In this document: positions 49,256 to 59,344 of the stretch, one piece after another
How the letters are laid out: each line of letters starts with the position of its first letter
Numbering within the stretch: the first letter of the stretch is position 1
Assembly: GCA_023957125.1 (NCBI GenBank)
Contig: JAMLHL010000006.1
Span: 1-64,000 of the forward strand
Source: Chitinophagaceae bacterium
GTDB taxonomy: Bacteria > Bacteroidota > Bacteroidia > Chitinophagales > Chitinophagaceae
Direction: 5' to 3'
DNA length: 64,000 bases
Position numbers and translations under genes: made by a program
Notes under the pieces: generated by a model
Database searches by the model: none
Told to the model about the DNA's origin: nothing
The model's input: the letters and a program-made list of their open reading frames with translations, nothing else

Positions 49256-52117
49256 ATGATGAAAGGTTTGTTGCCCGTACTGTTGATCTCTCCTTTTAAA
49301 ATGCCGGGAGGAAAAGGAGTGTTGAGTATTTTAAATATTGAAAAGAAAGGGCAGGCGATACATTATAACACAATCCCCCTGACGCAGTCATTGGTTAGAA
49401 GGGAATTCCGGGATCTGCCGAAACCGTTAAGGGACGAACTGCTAAAGAGTTCCGGAGAAGCGTTGGAGGAGGCGCGGATCATGTTTCAAAAAAGCTGGAG
49501 CAACAGAAAAAACGGCTCGTCCGCAGAGGAATTTATGCATTCCGGTTTCATCAGGTACTGGCACGGGATACTGGAAGCGTGCCAGCCGTATTTTCCTGTC
49601 ATAAAATGGTATCACCAAAAGCAACGGCCGGATAAAAAAAACCTGCTGACGGCGCCCTGCCGTTTCAGCAACTTTAAACCCCGGTTGAAGTTTGAAGTGG
49701 TAAAAAATGAAGGGGCGCTGCAACTGAAAACCGGCGTATTGATCCACAACGATACCTATGCCCTCGAAATATTTACCCGGACCCATTTTTTGCTGGAAAG
49801 TAAAAATGAGTTTTTTGTCCTGACCTATCGGGATTATCTCACGCTGGAGCGACTGGAAAAGGAAAACCCGGAGGAATATGCCGGTTCGCCTGATCAGTTT
49901 GCGCTAAAAGTATTGGCGCCGTTGGAGGAGCATTACAAAGTAAATCGCAATGATTGCTTTCCCAGGCAGGAACTGGAAGTGATACCGGTTAACCGGCTTA
50001 TGCTGAGCGAGTTAAACAATGCCTTTTTGATGCTTACGCCCCAGTGGATTTACGACGGGCATGTAACGGACGGGCAATGGAGAGATTGTTTTGAGGTAAC
50101 TAAGGAAGGCAAGGTACAAGTGATAAAGAGGCATAAAGAAACGGAATCGCGGTTTATACAAACCCTGGTGGGACTTCATCCCGATTTTGCCGGGCAACGA
50201 AATGGTTATTATTATTTGTCGTTTGCCAACGCGCAAAAAAAGAGATGGTTCCAGAAAGTTTACCAGCAATTGCTGGAGATGGATATCGAGATTGTGGGCA
50301 TGGATATGCTTCGTCATTTCCGGTTTTCAGAGCATCTGGCAAGAACCGAAATGAAGAAGACGGGTGAAACCGATCACCGGGTGATCTTTGAAATGGAATT
50401 GTGTTTCGGAAAAGAAAAAGTGCCGCTGAATGAACTTCAGCGAATGCTGCTGGCGGGGCAAAAAGCGGTATTGTTAAAAGATGGCTCTCTGGGCATATTG
50501 AGTGACGAGTGGTTGCAGACCTATGCAACGATGGTAAAACACAGCCGGGTAAAAGATAATACCATTGAAGTGTTGAAATGGATGGCGATCGCAGGAACAG
50601 ATGGCGGTAAACAAACGACAGCGCTCAGTTCATCCATCCGGGATGCCTGGTGGAATAAATGGCAGCAATGGCAGGTTGCGCAGGAGCCGGTTTATCCCCT
50701 GCCTGCAGCCGTGAAAGCCGTTCTCCGCCCCTACCAGCAGAAAGGTTTTGAATGGATATTGCTGTTGCACGAAATAGGCGCCGGCGCCTGCCTGGCAGAC
50801 GATATGGGTTTGGGTAAAACCCTGCAGGCCATTTGCGCCCTGGTTTATTTTATGGAAGGTAATCCCCGGCCGAAGAATCTTGTAATTTGCCCGGCGTCGC
50901 TGATTTATAACTGGCAGCAGGAATTTAATCAGTTTGCCCCGGGGATACGAACCCTGGTATATCACGGCCCGGCCCGCATGGCGGAACAACTTACCGAACC
51001 GGAGGTGCAGGTGATCATCACCACTTATCATACGCTGCGCAGTGATATTGATCTGATCAGGGCTCAGTCGTTTGGAGCCATCGTGTTGGATGAAAGTCAT
51101 AATATAAAAAATCCGGCTACGCAGGTTGCCCAGGCCGTGTTGCAACTGGATGCTGTTTTTCGTATAGCCCTGAGCGGTACGCCGGTGGTGAACAACACCT
51201 TTGATCTGTACATGCAGTTGCATTTTGCTGTTCCGGGGATGTTTGGAAACCGGGAGTTTTTTAAAAGAGAGTATGCCGACCCCATTGATAATTTCCAGGA
51301 CGAAGAAAGAACCGGGATCCTGAAAAAATTAACCGCTCCGTTTATCTTACGCCGGACCAAAGAACAGGTGGCCAAGGATCTACCCGAAAAAACGGAGAGT
51401 ATTTTGTGGTGCGAAATGGAGGGCTTGCAAAGGATGGTGTATGAAGAGATCATGGAGCAGACAAGAGGAAATATTTTTTTAGAGATTGAAAAGAGCGGTT
51501 TTGCTAAGAGTAAGTTTTCTATTTTACAGGGAATTACCAAATTACGTCAGGTCTGCTGCTCACCGCTGCTGTTGAAAGACGGCACTATGCATCACTGTTC
51601 CGAATCCGTAAAAACCAGTACGCTGATGAATGAGTTGTCAAATATTCCGGATAATCACAAAGCGCTGGTTTTTTCACAGTTCAGTTCTATGCTGGATCTG
51701 CTTGCGGAAGAGTGCAAAAAAAGAGGTCTCGCCTTCTATCATTTTGACGGGGGAACGCCCCCGGATAAAAGAAGTGAAATGGTAAAGGCCTTCCAGGATC
51801 CGGACAATAAGGTGAACTTGTTCCTGATCAGCCTGAAGGCCGGGAACACCGGGCTTACGCTTACTGCGGCCGACTATGTATTTCTATATGACCCCTGGTG
51901 GAATACTGCCGTGGAAACCCAGGCGATAGACCGTACGCATCGTATCGGTCAGACCAAAAGTGTTTTCGCTTATAAAATGATCTGTAAAGACACCATTGAA
52001 GAAAAAATCATCACGCTGCAGCAAAGGAAAAAGAAACTGTCTGAGGAATTGGTTTCAGCAGACGAAGGCTTTGTAAAATCACTTACCGAGGAAGAGGTGA
52101 AATTCCTGTTCAGTTAG
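49256..52117 (+). CDS. SNF2-family DEAD/DEAH helicase
   Basis: A 953-residue Swi2/Snf2 ATPase. Residues 1 to about 480 form an N-terminal region of the bacterial SNF2-associated type. The ATPase core has Walker A (LADDMGLGKTLQ near 513), DESH (near 611), and in the second lobe SQFSSMLDLLAEE, LISLKAGNTGLTLTAAD and DRTHRIGQ. It translocates on double-stranded DNA and may remodel protein-DNA complexes or aid RNA polymerase recycling like RapA. No methylase or nuclease gene is adjacent, so it is not evidently part of a defence island. Confidence 0.92.
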   Translation: MMKGLLPVLLISPFKMPGGKGVLSILNIEKKGQAIHYNTIPLTQSLVRREFRDLPKPLRDELLKSSGEALEEARIMFQKSWSNRKNGSSAEEFMHSGFIRYWHGILEACQPYFPVIKWYHQKQRPDKKNLLTAPCRFSNFKPRLKFEVVKNEGALQLKTGVLIHNDTYALEIFTRTHFLLESKNEFFVLTYRDYLTLERLEKENPEEYAGSPDQFALKVLAPLEEHYKVNRNDCFPRQELEVIPVNRLMLSELNNAFLMLTPQWIYDGHVTDGQWRDCFEVTKEGKVQVIKRHKETESRFIQTLVGLHPDFAGQRNGYYYLSFANAQKKRWFQKVYQQLLEMDIEIVGMDMLRHFRFSEHLARTEMKKTGETDHRVIFEMELCFGKEKVPLNELQRMLLAGQKAVLLKDGSLGILSDEWLQTYATMVKHSRVKDNTIEVLKWMAIAGTDGGKQTTALSSSIRDAWWNKWQQWQVAQEPVYPLPAAVKAVLRPYQQKGFEWILLLHEIGAGACLADDMGLGKTLQAICALVYFMEGNPRPKNLVICPASLIYNWQQEFNQFAPGIRTLVYHGPARMAEQLTEPEVQVIITTYHTLRSDIDLIRAQSFGAIVLDESHNIKNPATQVAQAVLQLDAVFRIALSGTPVVNNTFDLYMQLHFAVPGMFGNREFFKREYADPIDNFQDEERTGILKKLTAPFILRRTKEQVAKDLPEKTESILWCEMEGLQRMVYEEIMEQTRGNIFLEIEKSGFAKSKFSILQGITKLRQVCCSPLLLKDGTMHHCSESVKTSTLMNELSNIPDNHKALVFSQFSSMLDLLAEECKKRGLAFYHFDGGTPPDKRSEMVKAFQDPDNKVNLFLISLKAGNTGLTLTAADYVFLYDPWWNTAVETQAIDRTHRIGQTKSVFAYKMICKDTIEEKIITLQQRKKKLSEELVSADEGFVKSLTEEEVKFLFS

Positions 52118-52130
52118 CGTTGTGGGTTGA

Positions 52131-52841
52131 TCAAATCACCAGTGTGCCTACTTTTTCACCTTTCACCACCTGCAGAAGATTGCCGGGTTTATTCATATCG
52201 AACACGATAATGGGTAATTTATTTTCCATGCAAAGGGTAAAAGCCGTCATGTCCATCACCTTCAGGTCTTTTTCGATACATTCTTTAAAGCTGATGGTTT
52301 CATATTTTGTGGCAGCAGGATTTTTCTCCGGATCGGCAGTGTAGATACCGTCTACCCTGGTTCCTTTCAGGATTACATCTGCTTTTATTTCAACGGCTCT
52401 CAGGGAACCTGCCGTATCGGTGGTGAAGTAGGGGTTGCCGGTGCCTGCACCAAAGATGACGATCCTCTTTTTTTCCAGGTGGCGGATTGCCCGCCTGCGG
52501 ATATAAGGCTCTGCGATCTGTTCCATCTTGATGGCGCTCAGTAACCGGGTGTACAAGCCTTCTTTTTCCAGTGCAGCCTGTAAGGCCATCCCGTTGATAA
52601 CGGTGGCCAGCATGCCCATATAATCGCCGTGTGCTCTTTCTATCCCGGTTTCGGATTCATTCATTCCCCTGTAAATATTGCCTCCCCCGATCACGATGGC
52701 CACTTCCACACCGGCATCGTGTACCTTTTTGATCTCCAGGGCATACTGTTTCAAAACCGCCGGATCCAAGCCGAAGTTACCGGAGCCGATCAGCGACTCG
52801 CCGGATAACTTAAGCAGGATACGTTTGTACTCTTTTTGCAT
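52131..52841 (-). CDS. pyrH: UMP kinase
   Basis: PyrH phosphorylates UMP to UDP in pyrimidine synthesis. Start chosen at 52841 ([19 protein letters not shown]) over an in-frame ATG at 52883. GGGNIYRG, the [18 protein letters not shown] segment and [16 protein letters not shown] are the family motifs. Length of 236 residues is normal. frr, its common partner, is not next to it. Confidence 0.96.
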   Translation of the reverse strand: MQKEYKRILLKLSGESLIGSGNFGLDPAVLKQYALEIKKVHDAGVEVAIVIGGGNIYRGMNESETGIERAHGDYMGMLATVINGMALQAALEKEGLYTRLLSAIKMEQIAEPYIRRRAIRHLEKKRIVIFGAGTGNPYFTTDTAGSLRAVEIKADVILKGTRVDGIYTADPEKNPAATKYETISFKECIEKDLKVMDMTAFTLCMENKLPIIVFDMNKPGNLLQVVKGEKVGTLVI

Positions 52842-52906
52842 ATAACCGGAATTTTCGCTGCGAAGATAGGGGATTCGAAGCATTGAAAAGGTGGGGAAGT
52901 TTGAGC

Positions 52907-52987
52907 GGGTGCATCCCGTATTTTCGCAGGCGGGTGTCTCACCCGCCTGTAGAACTCACTACCGGTCGGTGTTCTTCACTGCCACCT
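52907..52987. repeat. Palindromic interspersed element, truncated copy
   Basis: It begins with the arm GGGTGCATCCCGTATTTTCG, followed by AGGCGGGTGT-C-TCACCCGCCT, the linker GTAGAACTCACT, and half of the second hairpin (ACCGGTCGGTG), then breaks off. Order and orientation match the reverse complement of the element at 4099-4212. Confidence 0.75.
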
Positions 52988-53123
52988 TCAACCCAGGCAA
53001 AGCTTTGGACAAGGGGAACGCTGTTTCGCCCTCGGGCAGGCGTCCACGCACCCCGAAGCGGAGAATGAGGATTAAGCTGATGAACAGGGTGTTTTCACCG
53101 ACCGTTAATCAACGTATATTTTT

Positions 53124-53480
53124 TTATGCTTTTTTCACGGCAGATTTAGCCGATACTTTCCTGTTGGGCGATTTCTTTTTTCGTGCCTGTTGCAACTGTG
53201 TTTTACGAATCCTCAGTCTTCTCTTTGCGGACTCCTGTGCTTTTAAAACAGCGTCTTCAAAAATGTTGGATCTGGTTTTGATGTACTCGTCTTTCCCCGG
53301 GATGCGGATATTAAGCGTGCAGTTCACTACTTCTTTACTTCCTTTCACTTCATTGATCAGCGTTACTTCAATTTCCTGGATGTCTTTGTAGTACCTGTCG
53401 AGCGTACTTAATTTTTTAGTAACAAATTCTTTTAATGACGGACTGGCGCGATGCCCGGGCGTTTCGATGCGAAATTTCAT
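53124..53480 (-). CDS. raiA: Ribosome hibernation factor (HPF/RaiA family)
   Basis: A 118-residue protein with the HPF fold (MKFRIETPGHRASPSLKEFV, STLDRYYKDIQEIEVTL, IFEDAVLKAQESAKRRLRIRK). It binds the decoding site of idle ribosomes in stationary phase. The C-terminal 25 residues are a lysine-rich tail (KKKSPNRKVSAKSAVKKA); the S30AE dimerisation domain of long HPF is absent. Confidence 0.9.
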   Translation of the reverse strand: MKFRIETPGHRASPSLKEFVTKKLSTLDRYYKDIQEIEVTLINEVKGSKEVVNCTLNIRIPGKDEYIKTRSNIFEDAVLKAQESAKRRLRIRKTQLQQARKKKSPNRKVSAKSAVKKA

Positions 53481-53631
53481 AATAATATACTTTTATTTAT
53501 GACCGGCAAATATAGGAAGTTCCGGTGTTCAAAAGCCTGATTACCGACAATGATCCCGGTGATCCGGGTCAGGAAATAACCGGTTCAAAAGTCCTTTCGT
53601 TACCGGCGCTTCCGCCGGCAGGGGAATAAAC

Positions 53632-54933
53632 TTAACCAAATTTTTTCAGCGTTCTTTCCATCGCTTCCACAATTTTATCATTACACAAATTTCCTATACT
53701 TCCTTCGTGAATATGGTGCAATTGTTTTTTGTAATCGAAATGGAAAACACCTTTTTCAATATCGTTTCCCACCTGCCGGTATGCGTCACGAAACGGCACT
53801 CCTTTGTTTACCAGCTCATTCACCGCCTCAACGCTGAAAAGATACCTGTATTTTTCATCGTCGAGGATATTGTCTTTGATCTTTATATTGGACAACATGA
53901 GAGCGGTCATCTGAAGGCAGGCTTTTAATTCCTCTATGGCAGGGAACAAAATTTCCTTGGTGAGCTGCAGATCGCGGTGATAGCCGGAAGGCAGATTGTT
54001 GATCAGCAGGGTTAATTCGTTGGGCGTAGATTGAATGCGGCTGCATTTGGCTCTTATCAACTCAAATACATCCGGATTTTTTTTATGCGGCATGATACTG
54101 CTGCCGGTGGTGAGTTCATCAGGGAAAGAGATGAAACCAAAATTCTGATTAATATACAGGCAGGCGTCCATGGCCAGTTTACCCAACGTTGCGGCAATAC
54201 TGCTGATGGCGGTGGCAACTATTTTTTCCGTTTTGCCGCGACTCATTTGCGCATATACGGAATTGTAATGAAGGTCGCCAAACTGCAGCAACCGGGTAGT
54301 TAGCGTTCTGTTCAGCGGGAAGGAAGAACCGTAGCCGGCTCCGCTGCCTAAAGGATTTTTGTTGGCTACCTGGTAAGCGGCCGCCAGCATCTCCAGATCA
54401 TCGGTAAGGCTTTCGGCATAAGCGCCAAACCACAAGCCGAAAGAGGAGGGCATGGCTATCTGCAGGTGGGTATATCCCGGCAGTAATTTCTCTTTGTATT
54501 GCTCACTCTGTTTAATAAGCAGGTCAAACAAAGCACCGGCTTCGTTTTTTATATTCAGAATTTCGGCCCGCAGGTACAATTTCAGGTCAACTGCCACCTG
54601 GTCGTTCCGGCTTCTTCCGCTATGGATTTTTTTCCCGGCCTCGCCGATGCGCTCCGTTAATAGAAATTCCACCTGGGAGTGCACATCTTCTATTCCTTCT
54701 TCAATATGAAATCGTTGCTCTTCTATTTCTTTTAAGATATGCTCCAGTTCTTTTACGGCCAATGAGCTTTCTTCATGAGTCATCAATCCTGCTTCCTGCA
54801 GCATTTTCACATGGGCGACAGAGCCCTGCACATCGTAGCGTGCCAGCAACATATCAAATTCCTTATCGCGGCCTACGGTAAATTTTTCAATCAGTTCGTT
54901 CGTTGAAGCGTTATCCTTTTGCCAAAGTTTCAT
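53632..54933 (-). CDS. argH: Argininosuccinate lyase
   Basis: ArgH splits argininosuccinate into arginine and fumarate, the last step of the pathway. At 433 residues it has the fumarase-superfamily signature GSSIMPHKKNPD near residue 280 and the conserved SGRSRNDQVAVDLKL-like segment (HSGRSRNDQ). It is the last gene of the arg cluster, separated from argE by a 278-bp gap of CCTG-type repeats, so its expression may be partly uncoupled. Confidence 0.96.
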   Translation of the reverse strand: MKLWQKDNASTNELIEKFTVGRDKEFDMLLARYDVQGSVAHVKMLQEAGLMTHEESSLAVKELEHILKEIEEQRFHIEEGIEDVHSQVEFLLTERIGEAGKKIHSGRSRNDQVAVDLKLYLRAEILNIKNEAGALFDLLIKQSEQYKEKLLPGYTHLQIAMPSSFGLWFGAYAESLTDDLEMLAAAYQVANKNPLGSGAGYGSSFPLNRTLTTRLLQFGDLHYNSVYAQMSRGKTEKIVATAISSIAATLGKLAMDACLYINQNFGFISFPDELTTGSSIMPHKKNPDVFELIRAKCSRIQSTPNELTLLINNLPSGYHRDLQLTKEILFPAIEELKACLQMTALMLSNIKIKDNILDDEKYRYLFSVEAVNELVNKGVPFRDAYRQVGNDIEKGVFHFDYKKQLHHIHEGSIGNLCNDKIVEAMERTLKKFG

Positions 54934-54939
54934 GTATGT

Positions 54940-55211
54940 AGGTTTCAGCTGTAAGGTAAGAGGTATCAGGTTTTACAGATCCCAACCACCCTGCATTATT
55001 TGAAATTTTCCAATAAAAATACAAAACAAATGTCGCGCGCGTATCCCGTATCTCCGCCGTCCCTGCAACCCTGTGTCTCCTGCAACTTGCACCTCTCATC
55101 CTTGCAACCTTCCCACTGCACCCCGTATCCCCCAAACTTCAAACTCCTAACTCCCAACCGATGCCCACCCTGCAACCCTGCACCTTGAACCCTGCAACCT
55201 GCCCCCTGCTC
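54940..55211. repeat. CCCTGCAACC-type repeat tract between argE and argH
   Basis: The gap holds degenerate repeats such as CCTGCAACTTGC, CCCTGCACC and CCCTGCAACC, most dense from 55060 and ending exactly at the argE stop codon. No gene is seen. Confidence 0.7.
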
Positions 55212-56300
55212 TCACAGCACCTTTTCCAGCATCTTCACATACAAATCAATTCCTTCTCTTATTTCATTAAGGTAAATATATTCGTCCGCCATGTGGCTCC
55301 TTGCCGAATCTCCCGGGCCTATTTTCAGCGCCGGGAAAGGAATCAGGGCCTTGTCGGAAGTGGTGGGTGATCCGTAACAGGTTCTGCCCAGGGACAATCC
55401 CGATTTCACAACCGGATGATCGGTAGCAATCGAGGAAGACCGGAGGCGAAAACTTCTTGGTTGTACCCGGGAATGAACGTGTTGTTGAACGATGTCCAGT
55501 ATTTCCTCAAAGGTATATAGTTCATTTACCCTGATGTCGGTTACAAAGCTGCATTGCGGAGGCACCACGTTGTGCGCTTTATTATCGGTTTCAACAACGG
55601 TTACACTCATTTTCACCGGGCCCAGGAAGTCCGAAACCTTCGGAAACCGGAATGACCGGAACCAGTTGATATCCTCCAGCGCCTTATAGATGGCATTTTC
55701 TCCTTCCTCCCGTGCTGCATGACCAGCCACCCCCGTTGCCGTACAATCCAGCACCAGTAACCCTTTTTCTGCAACCGCCATCTGCATTTGCGTGGGCTCG
55801 CCTACCAGGGCAAACGCCCATTGCCGATGAGGTGGATTGAACTCCGCGTCTTTCAACAGCAATTCCATCCCGTTATGACCCGAAATTTCTTCTTCTGCGC
55901 TGGCTGCAAAGACCAGATTATATTGCAGATCATTGCGATCATAGAAAAACAGGAATGCAGCCAGTAAGGATACCAGTGGTCCCCCGGCGTCATTACTTCC
56001 CAATCCGTATAACTTGCCGTCTTTTTCATCGGGGCTGAAGGGGTCAAGTGTATAAGCCTTGTTGGGCTTTACTGTATCGTGGTGAGAATTAAGCAGGATG
56101 GCGGGTTTCCTTTCATCGAAATATTTATTTCCTGCGTAGATGTTGTTTTGAATCCGGGAAAAAGGGATACCTTTTTGTGTAAAGAATTCCGCGATCACTG
56201 TTGCCGTGCGTCCTTCTTCCCTGCTGAAAGAAGGAATGGCAATAAGTGTTTTTAATAACCCGGTCGCCTCGGCGCTCAATATGGAGATCATATCATTCAT
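55212..56300 (-). CDS. argE: M20-family N-acyl-ornithine/citrulline deacylase
   Basis: A 362-residue zinc metallopeptidase-fold deacylase. Metal ligands appear as His73 and Asp75 in NSHHDTV, Asp104 in GSNDAGG and the glutamates of SAEEEISGH (136-138). In clusters with ArgF' it removes the acyl group from N-acylcitrulline to give citrulline before ArgG. Its start overlaps the end of argB by 8 bp. Confidence 0.9.
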   Translation of the reverse strand: MNDMISILSAEATGLLKTLIAIPSFSREEGRTATVIAEFFTQKGIPFSRIQNNIYAGNKYFDERKPAILLNSHHDTVKPNKAYTLDPFSPDEKDGKLYGLGSNDAGGPLVSLLAAFLFFYDRNDLQYNLVFAASAEEEISGHNGMELLLKDAEFNPPHRQWAFALVGEPTQMQMAVAEKGLLVLDCTATGVAGHAAREEGENAIYKALEDINWFRSFRFPKVSDFLGPVKMSVTVVETDNKAHNVVPPQCSFVTDIRVNELYTFEEILDIVQQHVHSRVQPRSFRLRSSSIATDHPVVKSGLSLGRTCYGSPTTSDKALIPFPALKIGPGDSARSHMADEYIYLNEIREGIDLYVKMLEKVL

Positions 56301-57087
56301 TCATTATGGTTGTGCCTTCTTTACCCGCTATAAGCAGGGGCAATGCTTCCGCTTTTCCGATGATCACCTTCTTTACGCCGTTGTCCAATGCGGCAAAGGC
56401 GTTATCCAGTTTCGGGATCATGCCTGCAAAAATTTTTTGTTCCGATTTCAACCGCCGGTAATTTTCCCGGTTGATGGAGGAAATAACCGACTGGTCGTTG
56501 TTGACCTCCAGCAAAACACCCGGTTTTTCAAAAGAATAAATCAGCGTAACCTCATAAAATGCGGATAGCGCTTTAGCCGTTTCCTGCGCAATGGTATCGG
56601 CGTTGGTATTGAGCAGTTGCCCTTTTTTGTTGTGTGTAACGGGCGCAAGCACTATGGAAAGACCCTGCTCCAGCAGTGTTTTCAGCAGGGCTCCGTTTAC
56701 CTCATCCACGTCTCCCGCGAAACCGTAATCCGTATTACCCGACACCCTCCTTTTGTGCGCCAGGATAGCGTTGGCATCGGCGCCGCTTAATCCGATTGCA
56801 TTGCAGCCGTTGGATTGTAATTGAGCCACGATATTTTTATTGATATAACCGGCGTACACCATCGTAACGATCTTGAGGGTTTCTGCATCCGTAATTCTTC
56901 TGCCATCTACCATCTTCTGCATGATACCCAATTTTTCCGCCAGCCGGGTGGCCGTTTTCCCTCCTCCATGCACCAATATAAGCGCCGCTTTATCGCCGGA
57001 CGTGGCAAAATTCTTCAGGAAAACAGCCAGTTTTTGTTCATCATCAATGATGTTCCCTCCGATTTTAATGACGTAAGCCTGCTTCAT
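56293..57087 (-). CDS. argB: N-acetyl(acyl)glutamate kinase
   Basis: ArgB phosphorylates N-acylglutamate. Start set at 57087 (MKQAYVIKIGGNII); a longer frame from 57144 would run back into argF'. ATP-binding KIGGNII, LVHGGGKTATRLAEKL and GLSGADANAI are standard. There is no N-terminal extension of the arginine-feedback-sensitive hexameric type, so feedback control is probably weak. It lies 5 bp after argF'. Confidence 0.95.
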   Translation of the reverse strand: MKQAYVIKIGGNIIDDEQKLAVFLKNFATSGDKAALILVHGGGKTATRLAEKLGIMQKMVDGRRITDAETLKIVTMVYAGYINKNIVAQLQSNGCNAIGLSGADANAILAHKRRVSGNTDYGFAGDVDEVNGALLKTLLEQGLSIVLAPVTHNKKGQLLNTNADTIAQETAKALSAFYEVTLIYSFEKPGVLLEVNNDQSVISSINRENYRRLKSEQKIFAGMIPKLDNAFAALDNGVKKVIIGKAEALPLLIAGKEGTTIMNE

Positions 57088-57092
57088 GTTGT

Positions 57093-58115
57093 CTATGAGG
57101 ATTGATAACGGAGGATTTCCGACAATACGGCCTGGGCTGCCCAAACCCGGTTCGCTGCCTGTTGGGTGATTATGCTGTTGGAGCTATCCAGGATTTCATC
57201 GCTGAGCTCCACGTTGCGTCTTACCGGCAGGCAGTGCATCACTTTTGCGTTGTGGGTTAAAGCCAGTTTCTCGTTTGTCAGCATCCATTCCGGATCGTTG
57301 CAATAGATCTTTCCATAATCCTGGTAGGTACTCCAGTTTTTCACATATACAAAGTCGGCATCCTTTAAGGCTTCCGACTGGTTGTGCGTGACGACAGCAC
57401 CTTTGGTAAACTGTTCATCCAATTCATAATCTTCAGGATGCGTGATGGTAAAGTCTGCCTCTCCCCACGCATTGATCCACTGGGAAAAGCTGTTGGCAAC
57501 ACACTGCGGCAGGGCTTTCACGTGCGGCGCCCAGGTAAGCACTACTTTAGGTTTTCTGTTTTTGGGGAAAGGCTTTTTGTCCTGTAATGTTTCGGTGATG
57601 GTAATAATATCGGTAAGGCTTTGCAAGGGATGCAGGGTAGCACTTTCCAGGCTTACTACCGGGATTCCCGCATATTTGATGAACTGGTTGATGAACAATT
57701 CGCTGTAATCGTCTTCGCGGTTTTTCAACGAAGGGAAAGTGCGGATACACAGAATGTCGAAATATTTTCCCATCACGGGCGCGGCGTCTTTCACGTGCTC
57801 CACCTTGTTGCCGCTCATGATGGCTTCTTCTTCAAATTCGAGCGCCCAGCCTTCACTGCCCACATTAAACACGATCGGTTCCATACCTAAGTTTTGTGCC
57901 GCAATTTGCGTGCTCAGCCGGGTACGCATGCTGGGATTCAGAAACAACAGCCCCGCGCGTTTGTGCAAGCCCGTGGTTTGCCCGCTCCGGGGCGCTGCTT
58001 TGAAATCCAGGGCGCGTTTTGCCAGGGCCCGGATGTCTTTTACATCATTTACCGAAACAAAGCGGGGAATACCCGATTGGGGAAGATGTAATAATATTTC
58101 GGATTGAAGATCCAT
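57093..58115 (-). CDS. argF': N-acylornithine carbamoyltransferase (ArgF')
   Basis: A 340-residue carbamoyltransferase of the acetyl/succinyl-ornithine class. The carbamoyl-phosphate site is NPSMRTRLST, with THPLQS-like HPLQSLTD and the ornithine-side HCLPVRRNVELSDE. The residue that sets succinyl (Pro90 of Bacteroides SOTCase, in GDKPEH) or acetyl (Glu92 of Xanthomonas AOTCase, in GDTEEH) is Val105 here (GNKVEH). The acyl group used cannot therefore be read off directly. Its presence explains why argE lies downstream and why no classical argF is seen. Confidence 0.93.
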   Translation of the reverse strand: MDLQSEILLHLPQSGIPRFVSVNDVKDIRALAKRALDFKAAPRSGQTTGLHKRAGLLFLNPSMRTRLSTQIAAQNLGMEPIVFNVGSEGWALEFEEEAIMSGNKVEHVKDAAPVMGKYFDILCIRTFPSLKNREDDYSELFINQFIKYAGIPVVSLESATLHPLQSLTDIITITETLQDKKPFPKNRKPKVVLTWAPHVKALPQCVANSFSQWINAWGEADFTITHPEDYELDEQFTKGAVVTHNQSEALKDADFVYVKNWSTYQDYGKIYCNDPEWMLTNEKLALTHNAKVMHCLPVRRNVELSDEILDSSNSIITQQAANRVWAAQAVLSEILRYQSS

Positions 58116-58163
58116 TGAACGATAATTGAAAAGATCAAAATTATTTTTTAATGTTTAACCCGG

Positions 58164-59315
58164 TTAGGCTTCGTGAACAACCAAAGCGGCGATTTCTTCT
58201 TTGATGGCGTCAATAAAATCTTCGGCATCCCGCTTTTTTAATGCCAGAGAGGGCAGCAGGCGGATCACATTGGGTTTGGCTTCCCCTGTGAATATCTTTT
58301 GATGCTGCAGCAGGTTTTTTTTCAGATCCCTAAGCTCCTCCGGAACGTCAAAGCCGATCATCAGCCCCCGTCCTCTTACATTTTTAATTTCCGGGATTTG
58401 CTTTAGCTCCTCTTTTAAATATTTACCTACCATTACCGCGTTGCCTAAAAGTTTTTCGGATTCCAGCACTTCCAGCACTGCCAAAGCCGCCGCGCAGGCC
58501 AGGTGGTTACCGCCGAATGTGGTACCGAGCATAAAATGTTTCGGCTTGATATGCGGCGCTATGATAATGCCGGCTACCGGAAAGCCATTACCCATCCCTT
58601 TAGCCATACTGTAAATATCCGCTTTTACGCCCGCAAAATCATGACTGAAAAATTTGCCCGATCTTCCGAATCCGCATTGCACGCTGTCGGCAATATATAC
58701 GGCGCCATATTCGTCACACAGGCTGCGGATCTTTTTCAGGAAACTTTCTTCAGCAACATTAATACCGCCTACGCCCTGTATTCCTTCTATGATCACCGAG
58801 GAAATATCCTTTCCGTTCTTTGCGAAGCAATCTTCCAGGGCCTGTTCATCATTGAATGGCAGGAAGATCACGTTGTCGGTTTCGTTTACCGGCGCCCGGT
58901 TGTTTTTATTGTCCGTAACTGCTACCGCCAGGGAGGTACGCCCGTGAAAAGATTTACTGAAAGCCACCACTTTTTTTCTCCCGTTATGAAAAGAGGCCAG
59001 CTTCAGGGCATTTTCATTGGCCTCGGCGCCGCTGTTGCAAAGAAAAAGCTGGTAATCCTCCTTCCCCGACAAACGGCCTAATCTGGCAGCCAGTTCCTGC
59101 TGCAAGGGGATTTTAACGGAATTGGAATAGAATGCTATTTTGTTCAGTTGATCCTGTATGCGTTGTACCCAGTGCGGATGTGTATGCCCGATAGAGATCA
59201 CGGCGTGCCCCCCATACATGTCTAGGTATTGTTCTCCATTATCATCCCACACATAGGAGCCTTTGGCTTTTACGATAGTAACATTGTTGACCGGGTAAAC
59301 ATCGAATAAATTCAT
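58164..59315 (-). CDS. argD: N-acyl-ornithine aminotransferase
   Basis: ArgD transfers an amino group to N-acylglutamate semialdehyde. It is a 383-residue class III PLP enzyme; the Schiff-base lysine is Lys239 in SMAKGMGNGFPV, and NSGAEANENALKLA and IADSVQCGFGRSG are present. It follows argC after an unusually long 336-bp gap filled with repeats. Confidence 0.95.
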   Translation of the reverse strand: MNLFDVYPVNNVTIVKAKGSYVWDDNGEQYLDMYGGHAVISIGHTHPHWVQRIQDQLNKIAFYSNSVKIPLQQELAARLGRLSGKEDYQLFLCNSGAEANENALKLASFHNGRKKVVAFSKSFHGRTSLAVAVTDNKNNRAPVNETDNVIFLPFNDEQALEDCFAKNGKDISSVIIEGIQGVGGINVAEESFLKKIRSLCDEYGAVYIADSVQCGFGRSGKFFSHDFAGVKADIYSMAKGMGNGFPVAGIIIAPHIKPKHFMLGTTFGGNHLACAAALAVLEVLESEKLLGNAVMVGKYLKEELKQIPEIKNVRGRGLMIGFDVPEELRDLKKNLLQHQKIFTGEAKPNVIRLLPSLALKKRDAEDFIDAIKEEIAALVVHEA

Positions 59316-59344
59316 AAAATGCTTTTTTTGTTCAGTTGGTGAAT

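Noticed and set aside
49256..52117. Defence island built around the SNF2 helicase
   Set aside because: Neighbours are pdxH and pyrH, with no nuclease, methylase or phospholipase-D partner gene, so a stand-alone remodelling helicase is more likely.
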